A DNA stretch of 64,000 nucleotides. Source: an uncultured Rhodobacter sp. GTDB taxonomy: Bacteria > Pseudomonadota > Alphaproteobacteria > Rhodobacterales > Rhodobacteraceae. The notes under the pieces are model-generated. The model ran no database searches. It was not told the DNA's origin and worked only from the letters and a program-made list of their open reading frames with translations. Below are positions 61,466 through 64,000 of the stretch, one piece after another. Position 1 is the stretch's first letter. Each line of letters opens with the position of its first letter. A program made the position numbers and the translations under genes. The stretch spans positions 1-64,000 of the forward strand of contig CAMFII010000004.1 in the NCBI GenBank assembly GCA_945952585.1, read 5' to 3'.

Positions 61466-63330
61466 GCGTGCTGCTCCGGTGCGGGATAGACCAGGTCAAA
61501 GCGGCTGCCTTCGCCCGGCGTACTTGCCATGTCGAGCCGACCGCCGGCGCGGTCCATCGCCGCAAGGACGAGCGGCAGGCCCAGACCGCTGCCCCGGGTG
61601 CCATCGGCGCGGCGCGTCCAGAAGGGCAACAGGATCCGGCGCTGGTCTTCGATCGAGATACCGTGGCCGGTATCGCTCACCGACAGCACCACCTCGTCCT
61701 TCACCCGCCGGGTCGAGACGGTCAGGGTGCCACCATCAGGCATGGCATGGAGCGCGTTCAGCACGAGATTGCTCAGGGACATCCGCAGATCGCTTTCCGA
61801 CGCCAGCACCCACAGCCCCGGCTGCAAGTCGGTCACGACCCGGACGCCGATCTCGCGCGCCTTGAAACCCAGCAATTCCAGCGACTGCCGGACGACCAGC
61901 GAAAGGTCGACGACCTGCTTGTCGCCCGGCGGTTGGCACAGCGTCAACAGACTGTTGGTCAGCGTCAGCGTACGGCCGACCTCGCGTTGAAGCGTGGCCA
62001 GATGGTCGGCCAGCTTCGGCATGTCGCCAGCCGCCGCATCCTGCTCGATTGCCCCCGCCACGAGACTGATCGAGGAGAGCGGATTGAAGATCTCGTGCCC
62101 GAGCCCGGCCGCCAGCAGTCCGAGTTCGGACAGGCGGTGTTCCTGGCCCAGATGCGCGGCGCGATCGAGGTCGCGGATCGACTCGACAACGCAGATGCGG
62201 GGGGTCGCGCGACTGCCGAGGTTGACCGGCGCGGCCGCGACCTCGACATGCCGTTCATGCCCGGCACCGCCGAGATGCGTCTGCCGGCAAGTCATGGCCC
62301 CGGCGCCGTCGCGTATTTCCTGCAGAGGGCAGCGGACCAGGGTCGCGGGGCAGGGGGTGTCACGGCGATGGCTGGACAGGTGGCAGGGCTGTCCCAGAAC
62401 CCGGTCGAGCGGCACACCCACCAGCGCGGCATAGGCCGCATTCGCCTTCACGATCCGGAAGTCCGGGTCGATGACGCGGATCGCGTCAGGAATGGCGTCG
62501 AGGACGGCTTGCAACCGGTCCTCGGAGGCGTGGAGGTCGGCCAGTGACTTGCCCAGCTCGTCGGCCATGGTGGCAAAGCTGCGGCCAAGCTCGGCGATCT
62601 CGTCGTGACCGGACAGGTCCAGTTTCGTGTCGGTCGTGCCATCGCGAAACGACCGCACTGCCGCCGAAAGCCGCGTCAACGGCGACACCACCGTCTGGCG
62701 GATCAACGAGAGCACGGCCGCGGAGGCGAGGAAGGTCACAAGCAGGCCAAGAACCGCCAGCCAGAGCGCCCCCCGCCGGGCATCGGCGGTGGCACTGCCT
62801 TCCGAATAGTCGAGAACCAGAAGGCCGTTGACCGGGTGGTCCGCGATGCTGCCGTGACATTCGCCGCATTCCGGCCGGTTGTGCACCGCCTTGACCGAGC
62901 GCAGCAGCCGTCGTCCGTCGGGGGTCTCGATCTCGGCGGCAAGCGAGCTGTCCGACTGCTGTGCCCTCTCGATCAAGGGGTCATCCAGATGCGTGCCGAT
63001 CGGCGCGCCCGTGTCGCCAAAGCGCACCTCGCCGGCGGGGCTCAGCACCATGACACGTTCGATTTCGGGGCTGGCTGCGATGTCGTCGAGGACAGCCCGG
63101 ATCCCGTCGAGGTCATGCTTCAGCATGGCGTTCTTCAGCGCCGCCTCTATCACCTCGTTGAACTGGCCGGTCGCGCGCACCTGTTCGGCTTGGATGCGGT
63201 GGAAATAGAGCGTGGTCACGATTGCCAGAACCGGCAGCGAGACGGCCACCAGAACGCCCGCCATCGTCGCAAGAACCCGGCGACCGAGGCTCGCGCCGAG
63301 CCATGCGCCAAGTCGGCCGTACGCAGTCAC
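61462..63330 (-). CDS. Sensor histidine kinase with periplasmic c-type haem motif
   Basis: A 622-residue kinase. Two membrane segments (LATMAGVLVAVSLPVLAIVT and [20 protein letters not shown]) enclose a periplasmic domain with CGECHG near residues 155-159, a CxxCH haem c attachment motif. Then come HAMP, a PAS domain (IRVIDPDFRIVKANAAYAAL) with three Cys nearby, the phospho-acceptor His in LGHEIFNPLSSIS and ATPase boxes NLVLNALHAMPDGG, VSDTGHGISIED and GSGLGLPLV. GTG 63330 is chosen because it overlaps the upstream ferredoxin stop (GTGA). A redox, NO or O2 signal is likely. Confidence 0.9.
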   Translation of the reverse strand: MTAYGRLGAWLGASLGRRVLATMAGVLVAVSLPVLAIVTTLYFHRIQAEQVRATGQFNEVIEAALKNAMLKHDLDGIRAVLDDIAASPEIERVMVLSPAGEVRFGDTGAPIGTHLDDPLIERAQQSDSSLAAEIETPDGRRLLRSVKAVHNRPECGECHGSIADHPVNGLLVLDYSEGSATADARRGALWLAVLGLLVTFLASAAVLSLIRQTVVSPLTRLSAAVRSFRDGTTDTKLDLSGHDEIAELGRSFATMADELGKSLADLHASEDRLQAVLDAIPDAIRVIDPDFRIVKANAAYAALVGVPLDRVLGQPCHLSSHRRDTPCPATLVRCPLQEIRDGAGAMTCRQTHLGGAGHERHVEVAAAPVNLGSRATPRICVVESIRDLDRAAHLGQEHRLSELGLLAAGLGHEIFNPLSSISLVAGAIEQDAAAGDMPKLADHLATLQREVGRTLTLTNSLLTLCQPPGDKQVVDLSLVVRQSLELLGFKAREIGVRVVTDLQPGLWVLASESDLRMSLSNLVLNALHAMPDGGTLTVSTRRVKDEVVLSVSDTGHGISIEDQRRILLPFWTRRADGTRGSGLGLPLVLAAMDRAGGRLDMASTPGEGSRFDLVYPAPEQHA

Positions 63331-64000
63331 CTGAGCACCTGATGCAGCTTCCGGTAATGGGGTGCCCGAGCGCAGATCGGGCACAGCCCGTCATCGTCGC
63401 GCAGGGCGTCTGCCGGGCGCTGATAGGCCACGAGGCAGCCCCGGCATTGCCGGCTGACCAAAGTAATCCCGTCCGTCGCCGTGGCGAGCGTCACGATGCT
63501 GATCGCCTTTTCCTCGCAGGATTGGACGCAGAGACCGCAACCGGTGCACTGCGCCGCGTCGACTCGGTAGGTCACCGGTTGATCCTCGACAATGATCAGC
63601 GTCAAGGCCGCTTCAGGGCAGATGCGCAGGCACAGATGGCAGGCGGTGCAGCTCTGCGGGTCGAACACGGGGTTATGGGCGAAGCGCGGGGATGTCCCGC
63701 GGCCCGGCAGGCCCTGCAGGCGGGCCAGCGCGGTCTGGCGGCTCTTAGGGCCGGCGGCCTCCGGCCGCGCCGCGGAGAAGGCGAGCAGTCCCCGCCGCCG
63801 GGCATCGGGCCCCTGTCCCAGCCGGGGCAGATGATCGGCCCCGCGCGCCGGCAGCGGCCCTGCCGATATCAGCGGCAGCCCCCGGTCGGCAAGAAGCGCG
63901 TTCAGCGTTTCCAGATGCTGGATCAGCGGCAGCCCGCGCCCGCTTGGACAGGTGTCGCAGGAGGCGGTCTCGACCAGCAATCGGCGGACGCCGCGCAGCC
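63327..64000 (-). CDS. 4Fe-4S ferredoxin-type protein (5' end beyond window)
   Basis: At least 224 residues; the frame stays open to the window end (upstream residues LRGVRRLLVETASCDTCPSG), so the N-terminus is missing. Two full cluster motifs are seen, CTACHLCLRICPEA and CTGCGLCVQSCEEK, plus further Cys pairs CDTCPSG, CRGC and CPIC near the ends, the latter two forming a possible rubredoxin- or zinc-like site. It overlaps the haem kinase gene by 4 bp, so the ferredoxin is likely part of the signalling unit or of the electron pathway it controls. NapF-like by form. Confidence 0.85.
   Translation of the reverse strand, partial: LRGVRRLLVETASCDTCPSGRGLPLIQHLETLNALLADRGLPLISAGPLPARGADHLPRLGQGPDARRRGLLAFSAARPEAAGPKSRQTALARLQGLPGRGTSPRFAHNPVFDPQSCTACHLCLRICPEAALTLIIVEDQPVTYRVDAAQCTGCGLCVQSCEEKAISIVTLATATDGITLVSRQCRGCLVAYQRPADALRDDDGLCPICARAPHYRKLHQVLR

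Overview
The window is a high-GC alphaproteobacterial chromosome segment, most likely from Rhodobacterales (Rhodobacteraceae/Paracoccaceae). The reasons are murA followed by a DUF2948 gene, ppiD-trpE, divergent fabI and pdxH, a two-domain cold-shock protein next to DUF192 and tRNA-Pro, a ChvE/GguAB/GguC transport locus with a GbpR-type regulator, a SqrR-like repressor and a VPLPA-CTERM protein. The species cannot be fixed from sequence reading alone.

Two tRNA-bounded islands interrupt the chromosome. Island 1 (91-11538) lies between a 50-bp copy of the 3' part of tRNA-Thr(GGT) and the intact tRNA at 11490-11564. It carries a P4-type integrase, an AlpA-like regulator, a large primase/ATPase-like replication protein followed by an iteron array (probable origin), an HGG-motif zinc protein, a possible terminase-small-like protein, a serine recombinase with an inverted repeat in its 5' region, a polyvalent-type protein with an HETQH motif, and an ImmA/IrrE-PIN toxin-antitoxin pair. 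The layout resembles a phage satellite or an integrative plasmid. Island 2 (22438-29217) lies between a 42-bp copy of the 5' half of tRNA-Cys(GCA) and the intact tRNA at 29176-29249. Its integrase survives only as a C-terminal remnant. Its cargo is a bacterial nitric oxide synthase oxygenase, coupled to a B12-type radical SAM protein and a small membrane protein, with a glycosyltransferase, a hexapeptide acyltransferase and a truncated paralogue of the membrane protein nearby. This is the best candidate for an undescribed system.

Between the islands (11.6-22.4 kb) are murA-DUF2948, a GH13 alpha-glucosidase, a periplasmic molybdopterin-domain-like protein, an LLM flavoprotein, a Gfo/Idh/MocA dehydrogenase, a VPLPA-CTERM protein and a LysR/glutaryl-CoA dehydrogenase divergent pair. 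After island 2 (29.9-42.1 kb) comes a sugar locus: a TIM-barrel isomerase, a GbpR-like regulator, the ChvE-GguA-GguB transporter, GguC (AraD1), an IlvD/Edd dehydratase, a Gfo/Idh/MocA sugar dehydrogenase, a ketoglutarate-semialdehyde-type dehydrogenase and an SDR. Together these could convert L-arabinose (or a similar aldose) to 2-oxoglutarate by a Weimberg-type route.

The remainder (42-64 kb) is mostly housekeeping: a SqrR-like repressor, flavin reductase, CorA, a partial phosphonate set (DUF1045, PhnM, PHP hydrolase), trpE, ppiD, an aminotransferase, fabI-lysE-gpt-DUF2127, pdxH, a cold-shock protein, DUF192, tRNA-Pro and a divergent pair of exported paralogues. The right end holds a ferredoxin (cut by the window edge), a histidine kinase with a c-type haem motif in its sensor domain, and an NtrC-like regulator that has lost the GAFTGA and Walker B residues. 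A GC-rich hairpin repeat family recurs at four intergenic sites.
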